From NCBI RefSeq assembly GCF_963924675.1, contig NC_089231.1:71733191-71797190 (forward strand): a stretch of 64,000 nucleotides of DNA, given 5' to 3'. This DNA is from Phocoena phocoena. Its lineage: Eukaryota; Chordata; Mammalia; Artiodactyla; Phocoenidae. A program made the translations under genes and the position numbers. Shown piece after piece: positions 21,596 through 34,814 of this stretch (the first letter of the stretch is position 1; each line of letters begins with the position of its first letter). Under the pieces are notes generated by a model. It searched no databases. It saw only the letters and a list, made by a program, of their open reading frames with translations, and was not told where the DNA came from.

Positions 21596-24011
21596 ATGTG
21601 GAGTGGGTATCGCTTCCAGGAAAGATGTTCTCAGGGCACCCTGCATTTGTCTGCATAGATTTTTACCATCCTCTTGTCTCCCTTGCATGCAATACTGGCC
21701 ACCCCAGTGTGCTCCTCAGTTTTGCTGGTTCTACCAAAGTGCCAGAAAGAAAGTTAGGAAGCAATGGAACCCATGTGCCCTTATTTGCCTCCCCTCCGCA
21801 GTTTACTTGTTTCATGCTCCCATTTCCTCTTATTCTTCCACTTTATCTCCTTCCTTCATTCTAATAGAGTAGGAGAGAATTTCTTGACAGCTGGAGAGAA
21901 AACAATGGCACTTGTCAGAGGCGCCCAGGGCAGGACTACACCCATTAGTGGCAATGGTGGGAGGGGGCAGGGCAGAGCCAGACTTCACAGGTGGGGCTGA
22001 GGGGGCTCCAGCAGGGTGGGCCCAGTCCTTCTGACTCCGACCTGCCTCCTGCCCCAGGGAGGGGGGCACTCAGGGCTGCTCAACACGATTCAGTGGTACA
22101 GACAGGGTGGTGGGCGGGCATTCTGGAGCCAGGGCAATGCTAAGAAAGTGGAGGAGGACGGCTGCAGAGGGTTTGTACAGATTTTATAGAAGATCCCAGG
22201 ACCTCAAGTGCCTGGATGAGAACAGGTCCTTCTGGATGAGAATCATTAAAAAGAGGGAAGGAGGGGACAGGGAAGAGCTACACAGAGGAGCTTATGGATT
22301 AGAAAAAGAGAGAAAATGTAAAGGAGATGAAAGAGTAAGTTACATGCGGATTGCTGCCCTCCCGTTCAGAGTCTGCACTGTCAGCCGAGGAGTGTTTTAG
22401 TCCCAAGGACAGCAACGATGCTGGGGGTGGGGGCATGTGAAAGGAGAGCTGAGAATCAGAGTCAAGGTCAGAACTCGGGGCCCCTTCTGTCCCCATCTCT
22501 CCCAGGGCCTGGATGGCTTCACCTCTGCAATGAGGGCGAGGGTCTAGGATCTCTAGGGCCCCTTTTCCAGCCCTCGAATTCTGTAACTATGACCAGGAAG
22601 CCATGCCTGTGTCCTCCTGTGCCTCCAACAGCCAGTCACATCTCCACGGCTTTCTGTGCATAACACTGCCCTCCTCCCAGCTCCCTCCTCTTCCTTACTT
22701 CTTCCCTTCCTTGTCGGCTTAAAGTCCCTTCTCCTTGACAACCTCCACCAACCATATTGTTCTCCAACATATGGGAACATTGCAGGAACAATTGTGGGTA
22801 TCCTGCCACTCTCCCTAATCAATCAATGGATCGATGAACCAATCCAACCAAATGCAGGAAGCACCTGTCATGGACCCAGGGTTTTGATGGGCCTCCTGGG
22901 ACAGAATGGCAGCCAATTCCACATACAACTTATCTGTCCTGTGCCTGAGGCAATGACCTTAGTTACTTGCTAGATACTTAGTCCTCACAACAACCCTGTA
23001 AGTTTTCTAGCTCCTTAGAGGGGATGAACACAAGCTTAGAGGTAAAGTAACTTGTCCAAATTCTCTTGGTCTGCAAGCTATGCAACAAGGGTTCCCCAGC
23101 AGGAGGACATATGCCCACATGAGTAAACAGTACCTGCGAGATTTCCCCGGAGTCCTGGAAGGACTGGGGAGGAGGGGACCTGGGCCGGCCTGGGGGAAGG
23201 GCACAGGGTGGGCATGGCTGGGGTATGGGGGAGCAGGGGCAGTGCTGCCTGGCTGCAGCAGTGGGTTCGGAGAGGAGAAGCGACCCCTGGCCCTGCCTCC
23301 CAGACGCTCTGTCCTGGGGCAGGTCAGTCCCAGAGGACCAGGTCAGCAGGGCTATGAGGACAAGTGTGTGGGGCCAGCCCGGCAACCCTTCACAGCATCC
23401 TCAAGAATTCCTACCAACCGTGGAGGGGCTCGAGGGGCAGCTGAACATGGGCCTCATTCCTGGTCCCAAGATTTGGGTTGTGGGTGAGGAGTGGAGGTGA
23501 GAAATGTGCTCCAGGGTGTGCTCCCCACTCACCTCTCCAGGAGCACCCAGGAACCTGTGCAGGAAGCTGGGAGGACGTCATCTCTAACCTCCCCACCCCT
23601 GGGAGCGCCCTTAAACCAGGAGTAAACCTGAGGACAGGACATGAAGGTGCCGCCACAAGACCTGAATGTGCAGAGGGAGAGTCTGCTTCTCACCCGGCAC
23701 CGGGATCACACACGAAGAACTGTGTCTCCAGGTTCAAGTGTTCATGAGGGAGTCGAGTCCCACCAGATGGCCTCATCCCAGCTCAACCCCCAAACCCCAA
23801 CCCAATAACACTTGTGCTTTATTCTCAAGAGATGCCAACCAAACATAAGCAAAGGTTCTGGTGTTTGGCAGTGGCAAAGGCAGCAAGAACTGGTCTCCTG
23901 GAAATGATTATCTTAAATAACAAAGCCAGAAAAGGTGATTACAAACATAGCACCCTCAAAGCCCACAGACGTAATACCTCTTCCTATTAGGTCGTTAAAA
24001 TACAGAAAACA
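21596..24011. other. Intergenic, GC-rich in part, one MIR-like remnant
   Basis: A MIR-like stretch lies at about 22960-23110 ('cttagaggtaaagtaacttgtcc'). Overlapping open frames on both strands at 22978-23500 reflect GC-rich composition. They show no recognisable domain and are not called. Confidence 0.4.
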
Positions 24012-24337
24012 TGGGACTTCCCTGGTGATGCAGTGGTTAAGAATCCACCTTCCAATGCAGGGGACACGGGTTCGAGCCCTGGTCCAGGAAGATCCCACAT
24101 GCCACGGTGCAACTAAGCCCGTGCGCCACAACTACTGAGCCTGCGCTCTAGAGCCCACGAGCCACAACTACTGAAGCCCATGCACCCAGAGCCCATGCTC
24201 TGCAACAAGAAGCCACCGCAATGAGAAGTCTGCACACCGCAACAAAGAGTAGCCCCCGCTTGCTCAAACTAGAGAAAGCCCGCACACAGCAATGAAAACC
24301 CAATGCAGCCAAAAATAAATAAATTAATTAATTTTTA
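24012..24337 (+). mobile_element. CHR SINE (long form)
   Basis: Head gggacttccctggtgatgca, body with 'gccacaactactgaagccca', tail AAATAAATTAATTAATTTTT. Target-site duplication aaaatacRgaaaaca occurs at 23997-24011 and 24338-24352, one difference in 15. Confidence 0.92.
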
Positions 24338-24352
24338 AAAATACGGAAAACA

Positions 24353-27300
24353 CAAAACAAGCCTCCATGTTTCCTCTTCTTTCTGATCTTATACCTTTCT
24401 TCCTCAGCCTACTAAAGCAGCTGAGCCTTGTTCCCTACCTGGAGAGTCGTCATCCTCGCTGCTTGAGTCATATATGCTCTCCTCAAGCCATTCTTTAGAA
24501 ACACAAACTTGAGCAATAAGGTTGTTAGAGAGAGTAGCTCACTCCTTCCTTCTACTCCAGTGGAGGCCATGCTGGCTCACTCAGCATCACCCGGCTCTTT
24601 CCTCTGGGTTCTCAGCCTTCCCTGGGCTCCCTGGAGCCAGAGCCCTTCACCAAGATCATAGTTGCAAATCTAATGAGAGAAAGGATCCCTCTTCAACTTC
24701 TCACTACCCCAATTCCCACCAGATAAGTACCACTGTCATCTGCAAATTTATCAACCTGAAATTCCACCTGTGATGGAAACACTTTGAATTAGATGAGTTC
24801 AACCAACAGACCTGTGCCCAGATCAGGTCAGCTGCACAAGACAGTGTCCTGTGAGGATGGAAATGTTCTCTCTGCCTTGTTGAATATAGTGGCTGCTAGC
24901 ACATAACTCTATAAGGCACTTGAAACATGGCTGGTGTGATGGATGGACTGAATGTTCATTTTATTTATAATTAATTAATTAGTTAGTTATAAACAGGCAA
25001 ATCTGGCAAGGGAACACCACACTGGATGTCACAGCTATAGAATCCAAAGATGAGGAAGACATAGTCTCCCCCGCTCCGGCTTGTTCCTTCTAAGTATAGT
25101 TTGCTGGTCTTATCTGACAATGCATTTGTAGGTCCTTCCTGGACTCACGCACACGTGCCAGGCATTAAGTGAGGCCCTGGGGACACAGACAGTAAGGTCA
25201 ACACCCAGGTCCTAGAGGATTCCCAGCAGGGGGCCCACCTGTCAGCAGTGATGAAGAGCAAGGCCGGGCACACCTGTGCTGATGTAATCAGAACAGCAGA
25301 GTCAGGGGTGAGGGAGGGATGTTTCAGGAGCCCACCCGTCTCATTCCTGATCTGGATTAGAACCTGGGCAGGCCCCTGGCTTGGTGTGGACCCAGCAGGC
25401 CTGGACAAGCTGAGGAGGGACCCTTTCCACCCCTGAACTGGATCCCAGTCCGGGGTGGGGGGATGTACATTAGACATTTATGGGGCCTAAGAAGGGTTGT
25501 CCAAGGCTGACCACTGGGGTGAGAATTGATGAGGAAGATACAGGCAGTGCCCTTGCAGTGGTCACCTACGTCCAAGGTTCCTGTCCCCACGAGTGGGAGG
25601 ACATAGAGTTTGGGCCTGAGAATTCCAAGACGATTTCGAAGAAACTCTCAAATTGATGCCTCTCAGTCATAGAGTAGAGTAGCAAGGACCACCTCGACTC
25701 TGGGAACATCCCTCATGTCTTTGCTGAGCTTGCCCGGTGCTAGTGCCTGTGGCCCTCCCCACCTCCACTGCACCTGGAGTGTTCTACAGCTGCCTGGCCA
25801 CATGCTGTGAGCTCTCTTCAGTTTAAATGCTTTTCTGGGCCGGAAAATCCTTGGTTAATATTGTCTAGAAAAGGAGTAGCGTCATGCAACCTCTAGAAGC
25901 TGATGAAAAGTAAAAACTGGTCCCCGTCCCAGCATGAGGGAGAAGAGGTCTCAGCATGAAGCTGATGAAAAGTAAAAACTGGTCCCCGTCCCAGCATGAG
26001 GGAGAAGAGGTCTCAGACCCTCCTGTCTCTGGCCAGACCCTGTAGTCCATTCCTGCTGACCCATGTCAGACCTGACTCCTCTTCTCTGCCTCTCACCAAC
26101 TGCCATGATGCAAAGTGCCGGGTATGTTCCAGTTGATGGAGAAGACAACAGAATAGGAAGGAAGCTCCTCTCTGCAGAAAATAAGGTGGATGTCCCTGTT
26201 GTTCTCACTGCAGCCACTGCACCTCATCCTCCCTCATCCCCACATGGAAGGAGCACAGAGGTAGAGATGGCCATGGCTGGACACAGGTGGTGATGCTGTA
26301 CTGATTTTTCCCATCTGAAGACTTTGGAATCTATCACCCCTCTTCCTTCCCATGGCCTGGGTACTCTTGTGTCTTTCTTGTGTCCCTCCGTATCTTTTCC
26401 CTCTCAAGGTCCTGCCCAAGGTTCTGGGCCCTGATGTCTCCTATGGGCAGCTGCTCTTGGTATCTCTCGCTGTAACCTTTAATCACACATGGCCAGGGTC
26501 CCCTCAAGCACCTCTGGGAATCTGTGATCTAGAGATGAAGGATTTCTAGGACAATCTTTTTATGAGAAACTTGCTTCTGGGGGGAAAAACTGATCTTTTA
26601 AATCAACTAGTCTCCTCTTTTTATTTTGTGGGGGAAAATTTCAACACTCCTGTAGGACAATCAAATTCTATTAAAATGCCATGCATTTCACACAGGAGCC
26701 ATGAAACAAAAGGATCCTCAAGTCAGACTCTGCCTCATTTTATATTTGCATTGACTTCAAACAACTCCCTTGACTTGTTACTTGCTAAGGCTTCAGAAGA
26801 AACCCAGACCCTATTTCCTCTGGCAGGTTTGACAGGGACATGAGTGGCGATGTTCCTGTCCCACTGCTGAGTTCCCCTCTCCCCAACTTGCAATGCGTAA
26901 CCTCCCCTTCAGCCTCCCAGGAAGGGAGCCCAGGGCCTACCCTGATGCTCAGCCCCTGAAGGAGATCTCTGTACAGTGTTTCGTGCCCAGCACACAGAAA
27001 CCAGGGCCGGCATAAGTGATGGGAGACTGATTTCCCACATCAGAATGGCATTTCCTATTCTTGGCAACATTTTCTGGAGCAAAATACTAGACTTTAGTTG
27101 GTGAGAGTTGGAGTATAGGTTCTTCATTTATCCCTGGAGGATCCTCCTTTCTCAGATTCCTCCAGAATTGGGTACGACATGTGGGTTCACCTGGGGCTCC
27201 TGCAAAAGGAAGGAATGCTACCCCAGCGCCCAGCTTAGATGGGGGAGGATTAATTCTGAAGCCTCTTGTAGTAACAAAAAGAAGCTTTGGGAATGTGGAG

Positions 27301-27950
27301 AGGGACAGGAAGGAGGCATCCTTGAGAAAATACCCCTTTAATGTTAAAGTATCTGAAGGAGCAAGGGCTGGGATTCCTGCAATCTCAGGCCTGCTGAGCA
27401 TCCCACACAAGGATTGGGAACAAGGATTAAAGTCATAATTGATATGCCAAACTCATAGGAGAAGTTTAGAGTCTGTCCCAAGAAGCAGAGGCACCAGAGA
27501 AAGTCCACAGGATTTGGAACTGAAGGGTTACTCTACAGGGCCTGGTTCCCTATTTGCTGGTCGTACAACTTTGCAGAATACCCCCACGTTCTCAAGCCTC
27601 CCATTTCTCATAAGTCAAATAAATAGTTAGAGATTCTTTTCTTGTATTTGATCAACATAAAGGCCAACTCAGAGTGGAGATTTATTATTAAACGAATACT
27701 TAATGGCTCAGTAATAGTGATTCTGAAGCCACAGTTTTGTCCATTTAGAACTCTGTGAATGTTTTCCTGGATGGCAACAGTATTTTGTCCCAGTTTATTG
27801 AGGTGTGCTTAGCATACAGTATATTGTACATACTGAAGGTTTGCAGTTTGATAAATTTGGACATACATCCTATAGTATAATAAAGATGGTGTCTGGTCTC
27901 TGTCCCTGGCTCCTGGCACAAAGCTTCAAAAATCCTTGGAATTTCCTGCA
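24353..27950. other. Intergenic, L2-like trace and tandem duplication
   Basis: At 25140-25230 'gtgccaggcattaagtgagg' and 'ctggggacacagacagtaag' look like an L2-type repeat. A 62-bp tandem duplication sits at 25896-26019. No gene could be supported on either strand. Confidence 0.4.
25896..26016. repeat. 62-bp tandem duplication, two copies
   Basis: Copy 1 is 25896-25957 and copy 2 begins at 25958. The first 59 bases, starting gaagctgatgaaaagtaaaa and ending gaagaggtctcag, are identical in both copies. Confidence 0.93.
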
Positions 27951-28575
27951 TGTTAAGATAGCCTTTGTTAGGCCAAAGAGGTGACTCATTTTGGATCCCC
28001 GGATGGCTTTAGGATGGGAGTGAAAGGCCAACTGCAGGATTAGATGGTTATAACTTCAAGCCAAAGTGACTCCAGGGAGAGGGGAGGGGCTGGAGATTGA
28101 CTTCAGTCATTCGGCCAATGATTTGATCAATCGTGCCTACCTAACGAAACACCAGTAAAAACTCTGGACACCCGTACACATTGGAACCTCCAGGATGGTG
28201 AACACGTGGTGGGAGGGTGATGTGTTAGGACTCCACAGGGAGGGGACGTGGAAGCTCTGCATCCAGAACCCTCTTAGACCTCACCTGTGTGCATCCTTTA
28301 TAGTAAAACTCTAAGTGTAAGAATAGTGCTTCCCTTAGTTCTATGAATTGTTTCCAGGGAATTATTGAACCCCAGGGGTTGTGGGAACCCCTAAAGATAT
28401 AGCCAGTCCATCAGAACTGTAGGTGGCTAGGGATCCCCCAATTGCATCTGGTGTCTGATGGAAGGAGAGTCTTGTGGAGGACTTTGTCCTACCTTGTGGG
28501 ATCTGATGCTAACTCTGGGTGGTGAGCATCAGACTCACATTAATGTATGCCCAGAATAGGGGGGGAAACACAGCA
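27951..28575 (+). repeat. 5' LTR of the degenerate ERV
   Basis: It starts about 'tgttaagatagcctttgtta' and ends 'gaaacacagca'. Shared with the right LTR: 'gactccacagggag', 'tcctttatagtaaaact' (polyadenylation-like region), 'gggaacccctaaa' and 'tggaggactttgtcct'. Confidence 0.65.
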
Positions 28576-30799
28576 TTTGGTGTCAGAAATGGGGGATCCA
28601 CTACAAGGACCCTGACCCACTGAGACATGTGGTTTGTGAAGAGAAAGGATAAAAGGGTGGCGGGTGAGGATTTTTTGATTCCTGGGTGACCACAAGGTCA
28701 TTTACAGTATGGAATAGCAGTTGTGCTGCAGTCCCTTACTCAAAAGTGAACAACAGAGTTTAGAGATGATGGACCCAGCTCCTGGGGTTTTGGCTCACTG
28801 GATGCATAAGAAATGTAAAATAACAAGAAAAAAGTTCAGTATGTAGTCCGCTGGTTACTGTTATCTGTAATCTGAATTGAAAGAAAGTTCTGAGTCAGAT
28901 CTTGGTGTTGACAAAGCTCAGATTTTGCACAGGGGAGAGGACCTCTGAGACCTCTGGTCATCAAAAAGGTAGTCCAGGTCGAGGATGGCAAAAAGAAGAA
29001 ATTACTGAAACCAGGAGGTAGAGTGTGCATGCAGTTGTCTCATTTTGTGGATTGGTATCATCAGCTTCCTGAAAAACCTGTACTGAAATGGCACGTGACA
29101 GGATTAACATGGGGGCTGTGTCTCTGGCTTTGAAGGCTGCACAGTGGAAGGGTGTGTTTGCTCTGATCCAGGACCCACATGTCACTATGGAACAATCACA
29201 GAAGGTTGTGCATGATTCAGACACACCAAAGGTTATTCCCAACAGCCTTGTGGGCTGGATAAAAGGTCCTGTGAAGTCTGTTTCCCCTGACAGGAAAGAC
29301 TGTCTGACTCCCCCTATAAATGCCAACTAGTACATCTCAGATGAAGCAGCTGAAATGCTTTGCACACAAGCCATGCTACACTGGCTTTATGGAGATCAGG
29401 ATTTTAATCCACAGAGTATGCCGCTTACCCAGGACATGGCAAGTGCTGTGATTAAAGAGCCTCTTTTGCGTGGACACGTCTTGTAACCTAACTGCTGCCA
29501 AATCAAACAGCGCCCCAAAATGATTTATGAGATTTTTCTGTCTCAGTTTTCCCCTTACGGGTCTTATAGATGCTAATTAAAAAATAGACTAATTAACTTT
29601 AAACAATGGCAAAAGGCAGAAGGGAGAGTCAAGAGACTCATCCCAGCAGAATGGAAATCTTTGCATGGTTTTTGAGGAATGGGATGAATAAAGCTGACCT
29701 TAATGGCATTGAAACAAAAGTCTTAATGGAGCACCATCAAAGGATGAGTGGACCAATGGGTCCACATGGGTCCTCAAACATGTCTTTCCACTCTATTTAT
29801 CCCAGTTTGGAGCAATTTTAAAAGTCAGGAGGCAAAGACTACAGTGAGAAACCCAACTGGGAGTCACCTGGGATGACAGTAAAGCAGACTCACCTAGATA
29901 AAGACTGACAAAGGGGCCAGTGTATCTTGGCTCATGGCTCTGCTGGGGGACCCAAAGTCTTATGCACACGAGTGGGTGGAATGATTGGGGAGGGAGGAAG
30001 GGAAGTTTCCTGGGCTCCTTGACAAAAGAACTTCATGTACTGTGTAGCACCCAAATCTGTGCGTGAGACAGGACCTCAAAGAGCCTACAATTAAACTGAG
30101 AAAATAAAAGAAATGCATGATTTAATCGGATTAAGGTAGAAAGTTTGGATGAAAACTGGAATGTTTATGCAGGCTCTGTGTAAAGTGGCTGTGTCTGTGT
30201 TACCTGAACATATTATAGGGATGGATATTAGCTCTGACTGAGGAATGTTTCCCTTGCCTGGCATAAAACAGAAGGCACATAAGTCCACTCTTCAAGCAAT
30301 ACTAATTGCTAAATGGGAAGCAGTAAAAATGTCAGAACCTACAGAGTATAAAATAGAAGCTTAAGTGTTGGTACAGACAAATTCTCATTATAGTAGACCC
30401 ATGTAAGAGTGTAGACTGGGGTTTATGGCAAAACACTGTGTTCCCCTCCCAGTGACCACTGCTGGGATAACAGACTAGAGAATTTCCGTAAGAGGAGCAA
30501 TTATTATCTTGCTATTGGACATTAACTGACTCTGCCCTACAACTGAAGGACATAAAATAATCTTGAAACCCGAAATACCCATAATATCTTGGGTGATAGC
30601 AGAGGGACACTCTAATAGGGAGGGCAATGCCCAGGTGAGTTCCATAATAAAATGGAAATGGTTTGCACAGAAGCAGGCTGTGAGGGGATTGCAAAGACTT
30701 GTTCAGTGTGTTTGTGGGCAAGTACACTCATTTTCTCTAGGACTGACTTTGGAATCACATGAGGAGCTACTGATTCCATTGCCACTTGGGACAGTGCCC

Positions 30800-31600
30800 T
30801 ATAAACAGCTCTTGACTGACCAAAAAAGAGCGGCTTAGCTTCTAGATGACAGTTGCAAGATGAAGAGATAGTTTCCTGTTTGGAAGACCATCACTCTGAT
30901 CAAAGAAGGTAAAAATAAACTAGCTCCATGCCCCTATATTGCATGCTGTTTGGGTTTTTACTGATGCATGGGTGGTGACCAATAGCTTGGCCATATGGTC
31001 AGGCCAAAAGGCAATGGAAAAATGGCCTATGAGAAGGATGCCCAGATGGGGCATGGCCCTATGGAAATCACTATGGAAATCTGAAGACTGAATTCAAGTA
31101 GGATATGTCAATGCCCATCAGAAAAACCATTCTTCAGATTTGTAAGATGACTGGAATCGATGAGTTTGGATATACTAATGTGCTTGCCTGAGGTGGCCTC
31201 CTCGGTCCACGGACTGTAATGGACTGAATCGGCATGCATTCCTCTTGCTCCCTCTGAGACACAAAATGCCAGGAACTGTTCTGTCTGTCGACAAGAGAGA
31301 CACAGACCGCTGATGGCCGTGGAGTGGATTCCCCAGGGGGAAAGCTGGCAAGTGGATTACACTGGACTAATGCTGGGGCCCCAGGGGGCTATACCTAAGT
31401 CCTGACAGGAATAGATACTGACTATGGACTGGAGTGTATGTCATCAGGTGGTACATGCCAATGCTCACACTACAACAGAAGAGTCAGAACAGAAGGTCCT
31501 GCACTGAGCAACACGGTGCTCGTCCTCGGAGTAATGGTTTGGTAGAGGACTGGAATAGGCAATTAAAGCATTGATTTGTCTAAAACAGGGGGAGATAGAG
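30800..31600 (+). pseudogene. ERV pol remnant (RNase H and integrase-like)
   Basis: Translated pieces in more than one frame resemble the RNase H end of a retroviral pol and then the start of an integrase core (a WQVDYTG-like motif near 31345). Stops and frame changes interrupt both. It is described only as a dead remnant. Confidence 0.55.
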
Positions 31601-32533
31601 GCATAACAGACTTGCTTATGTGCCCTCACAGCGTTTGCTCACTCTCACCGTGACAGGCGCCAAAGGCATTTCCCCCCTAGATAGATCCTTCTGCTTTTGT
31701 GGTGGGTCTGAGGGAGAGGGTGTGGGAGAGGATGCTGCTTTGACCATGCAGTTCTTCCCACTGGGGGAAGATGATGGTATGATTATATATTTTTCTTTTC
31801 CTCACCATCACCTCAACTTTCTTCCCCTACCTGATGTAAATAGTAGTCACAGGACTGGGCTGTAACGACAATCAGAAGCAGGCATGGATCCTAGGCGAGA
31901 AATTGTAACTCTTTTACACGTTTATGTCAATTTTCCTAAGGGCCTGATTGAGTGAGTCCTGGTTTCACTCCCTCAAGCCAAAATGGGGTTAATGGTGCAT
32001 GCTCTTATACTGCCCAGCGGTAGAAATAGCCCATTCATTCTGTACAAATGGAGAGAAGCAGAAATAATAGCCGAAGGTAAAGGAATGAATACATGGGCTA
32101 TGCAGAGAAGGAAATCCAATATTCTTCCAAAAAGGCTCTTAGCTCAATTATGCCAGATGCCTGAAAGGCTGAAGCCACATAGAGCTGAGACCACTCCTTC
32201 TTTTGGAACCTGACAATGTCAAACGGAAGCCTGCAAACCTCTGTGGCCCTGGCCCAGGAGACATTTGGTCATGTAATATGATGATGGGCTGGACTATTTA
32301 TTCATAACTAAAAGGAACTCATTTTTCAGGTTGCATCTATAATATTGAGATGCGGTCTAACACTGGCATTGCTGGCAAGATTATAATACTGATACTGATA
32401 GTTAAATGTATTGGGAAATACATTTGAGTTAAAAACCTACTATCTGTACCCTACACTTGCTCCTCCAAATATTAGCTATATTCACATCAGTACTATTGCT
32501 GTATCTATTATGTAAATGCTACTCCAAATGTAG

Positions 32534-33068
32534 ATGCTCAGACAGGTATGATCATTTTGCTATAAGGTAACCATGGTCAAAGACTAGGAGAGGGGAGGGC
32601 AGACAGAGATTGGCTTCAGTGTTTAAATCAATTATGCCTGCAGAGTGACACCCCAATAAAAATTATGGACACCAAAGCTCAGTGGTGTTTTTTGTTTGGG
32701 GAACAGACAGATGTGCTGGGACGGTGACGTGCCTGACTCCACAGGGAGAGGGGATGGGAGCTCTGCTTCCAGGACCCCCTCAGGCCTCGCCCTACGTGTG
32801 TCCTTTATAATAAAACTGTAATAACAAGTATAGCACTTTCTTGAGTTTTTTGAGTCATTTATAGCGAATTATCAAACCTGAGGGGGGTCATGGGAACCCC
32901 TGAATTTATAGCCAGTCTTTTGGAAGTTTGGGTAGCCTGGGAACCCGCAAAATGTGGCTGGTATCTGAAGAAACGGCAGTCATATGGAGGACTTTGTCCT
33001 TAACTTGTGGGATCTAATAGTAACTCTTCGTGGTTAGCGTCAGAATGACATTGCAGTACACCTAACAC
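32534..33068 (+). repeat. 3' LTR of the degenerate ERV
   Basis: It has the same order of motifs as the left LTR: 'gactccacagggagaggg', 'tcctttataataaaactgta', 'gggaacccctgaatttatag' and 'tggaggactttgtcctt'. The outer edge is approximate and no clean flanking duplication was found. Confidence 0.65.
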
Positions 33069-33157
33069 ATATATCCATGAGGCAATGGCAATGGGATATT
33101 TTACTGAGAAAGCTGACACTTGCAATTTTGCTGTGTAAAAGGAATATAAGGGAAAGA

Positions 33158-33178
33158 CACACACACACACACACACAA
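33158..33178. repeat. (AC)n microsatellite
   Basis: About ten AC units, ending 'acacaaactgc', just right of the 3' LTR. Confidence 0.9.
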
Positions 33179-33289
33179 ACTGCACCGCACGAACTCACAT
33201 ACAGACACACCCCACCCCCTAGGACACAAACCTGTACCATCTAAAGGGATTACAATGGCTTGCAGAAACACAGCCAAAGTTCTTTATCT

Positions 33290-34600
33290 AGAAAATTCAC
33301 CTATAACTTCCTGTTTGACTAGATATCTAAGGGCTTGAGATTCTATAATTGTCAGAATCATAAAGACCTTTTAAATATTTTAAAAATTAAATGCAGAACT
33401 AAAAACATGGAAAGGAATCACAGATGATCAGAAATGTCCAGGCAGATTATTAAAGGAAACAACTGAACTACTAGAAGTGAAAAATACAGAAATTAAAATT
33501 AAAAACTCATTTAATGAGCTATAGCAGAAGATTAGAGATAGGTGAAGAAAGAAACATAGAAATGGACGTTAGGTCTGACATATTTTCCCAATTTAGTATA
33601 CAAAGAAATGGAATGCTCAGATAAAGAGGTAAAACAATATGAAACACAGAATGAGAAGCTTTGATCATCTTCCAACTTTATTCCAAGGAGAAAATGAAGA
33701 GAATGGGAGAAAGAAAACACTGGAAGTAATCACGGCCGAGCATTTCCTAGATGTGATAAAAAATAGGTGAATTCTCCTCTTCAGAAAGCAGGATGAAAAC
33801 CCTAGCACGTGAATAAATAAAAAATCCATGTAGAGCTATATTGCAGTGCATCTCAAGAAAAACAAACGGAGCGACGAGAAAGGGCTCTTCTTATCCCATA
33901 AGAACAACCAGCAAAAGTACAAACAAAAGGAACTGAAATAACACTTTCATATGCTAAGATTCAAAAGAAGATCGGTGTAGAATTATAGACTTTTACTTGT
34001 ATTCAAATAACAGTGAAGAGAAACAGTAAAGGTGATTTTTCAGAGACAAATTGAGGTAATTAAAGGGACAATGATCTCAGAATGAAAGTTTGAGATGTTG
34101 GGATATTCAGTGAACACTGGTGAGCAGAAATGAAGTACTCACCAAATGAAATAATAGTATTTTCCAAATTGGGAGTTAAAAAAAAAAAAGAAGCAAACTA
34201 CTAGACAAAAGTAACATGTAGGATGAGAAGGATGGCAATCAGATTTGAAGAGTTCTCATTTTGTTCAGAGTGAGGTAGGCACAAAGATTACTTTGCATTG
34301 TAAGCTAATTTTGTATGTTAACGTTTTAAGAATAACTTTAAAATTACATAATAGTACTATGGTAAAAATTACAGTTAGTCAATCCAAAAGAAAAAAGAAA
34401 AGGAGAAAGGAAGCATCAAAGCATCAGAACAATTAGCAAAAAACATAGTAGAAATAAATACAAATATATCAAAATTATAATAGAAATAAATATGAATATA
34501 AAAATATTCACTCATACTAAATTTAAATGGGCTTAACATGAGAGTTAAAAAGCTTTTATCCAGATTAGATAAACCATACAAGACATGACTATATATAAGT
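33290..34600 (+). mobile_element. Old L1/HAL1-like fragment
   Basis: A-rich sense-strand sequence resembles an L1 ORF1 region: 'gaaacaactgaactactaga', 'aagatcggtgtagaattata' and 'gaacactggtgagcagaaatg'. No frame is open beyond about 60 codons. Limits are approximate. Confidence 0.5.
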
Positions 34601-34616
34601 ACACATACATACTTTT

Positions 34617-34814
34617 TTTTTTTTAAAGGGGGCCTCTCACTGTTATGGCCTCTCCCGTTGCGGAGCACAGGCTCTGGACACGCAGGCTCAGCGGCCATGG
34701 TTCATGGGCCCAGCCGCTCCGCGGCATGTGGGATCCTCCCAGACCGGGGCACGAACCTGTGTCCCCTGCATCGGCAGGCGGACTCTCAACCACTGCGCCA
34801 CCAGGGAAGCCCCC
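34617..34814 (-). mobile_element. CHR SINE (200-bp form), antisense
   Basis: The reverse complement starts gggcttccctggtggcgcag, ending near 'ataacagtgagaggccc' before an A tail. It is truncated compared with other copies, lacking gcgtaccgc. Duplication acatacatacttt occurs at about 34603-34615 and 34815-34827. Confidence 0.88.

Larger units (their letters stand above)
27951..33068 (+). mobile_element. Degenerate endogenous retrovirus, LTR-internal-LTR
   Basis: Two related LTRs (about 27951-28575 and 32534-33068) in the same orientation flank about 4 kb of internal sequence. Just after the left LTR, 'tttggtgtcagaa' is placed like a primer-binding site. The internal part carries traces of pol: an RNase H-like stretch near 30800-31160 and an integrase-like stretch near 31230-31600, both broken by stops and frameshifts. 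A gag-like or env-like part is not clearly recognisable. The LTRs differ at many positions, so the insertion is old. A class I-like affiliation is only a guess. It cannot make any product. Confidence 0.7.

Noticed and set aside
22978..23500. Two overlapping 135-codon frames on opposite strands
   Set aside because: Composition effect in a GC-rich, MIR-containing stretch. No domain.
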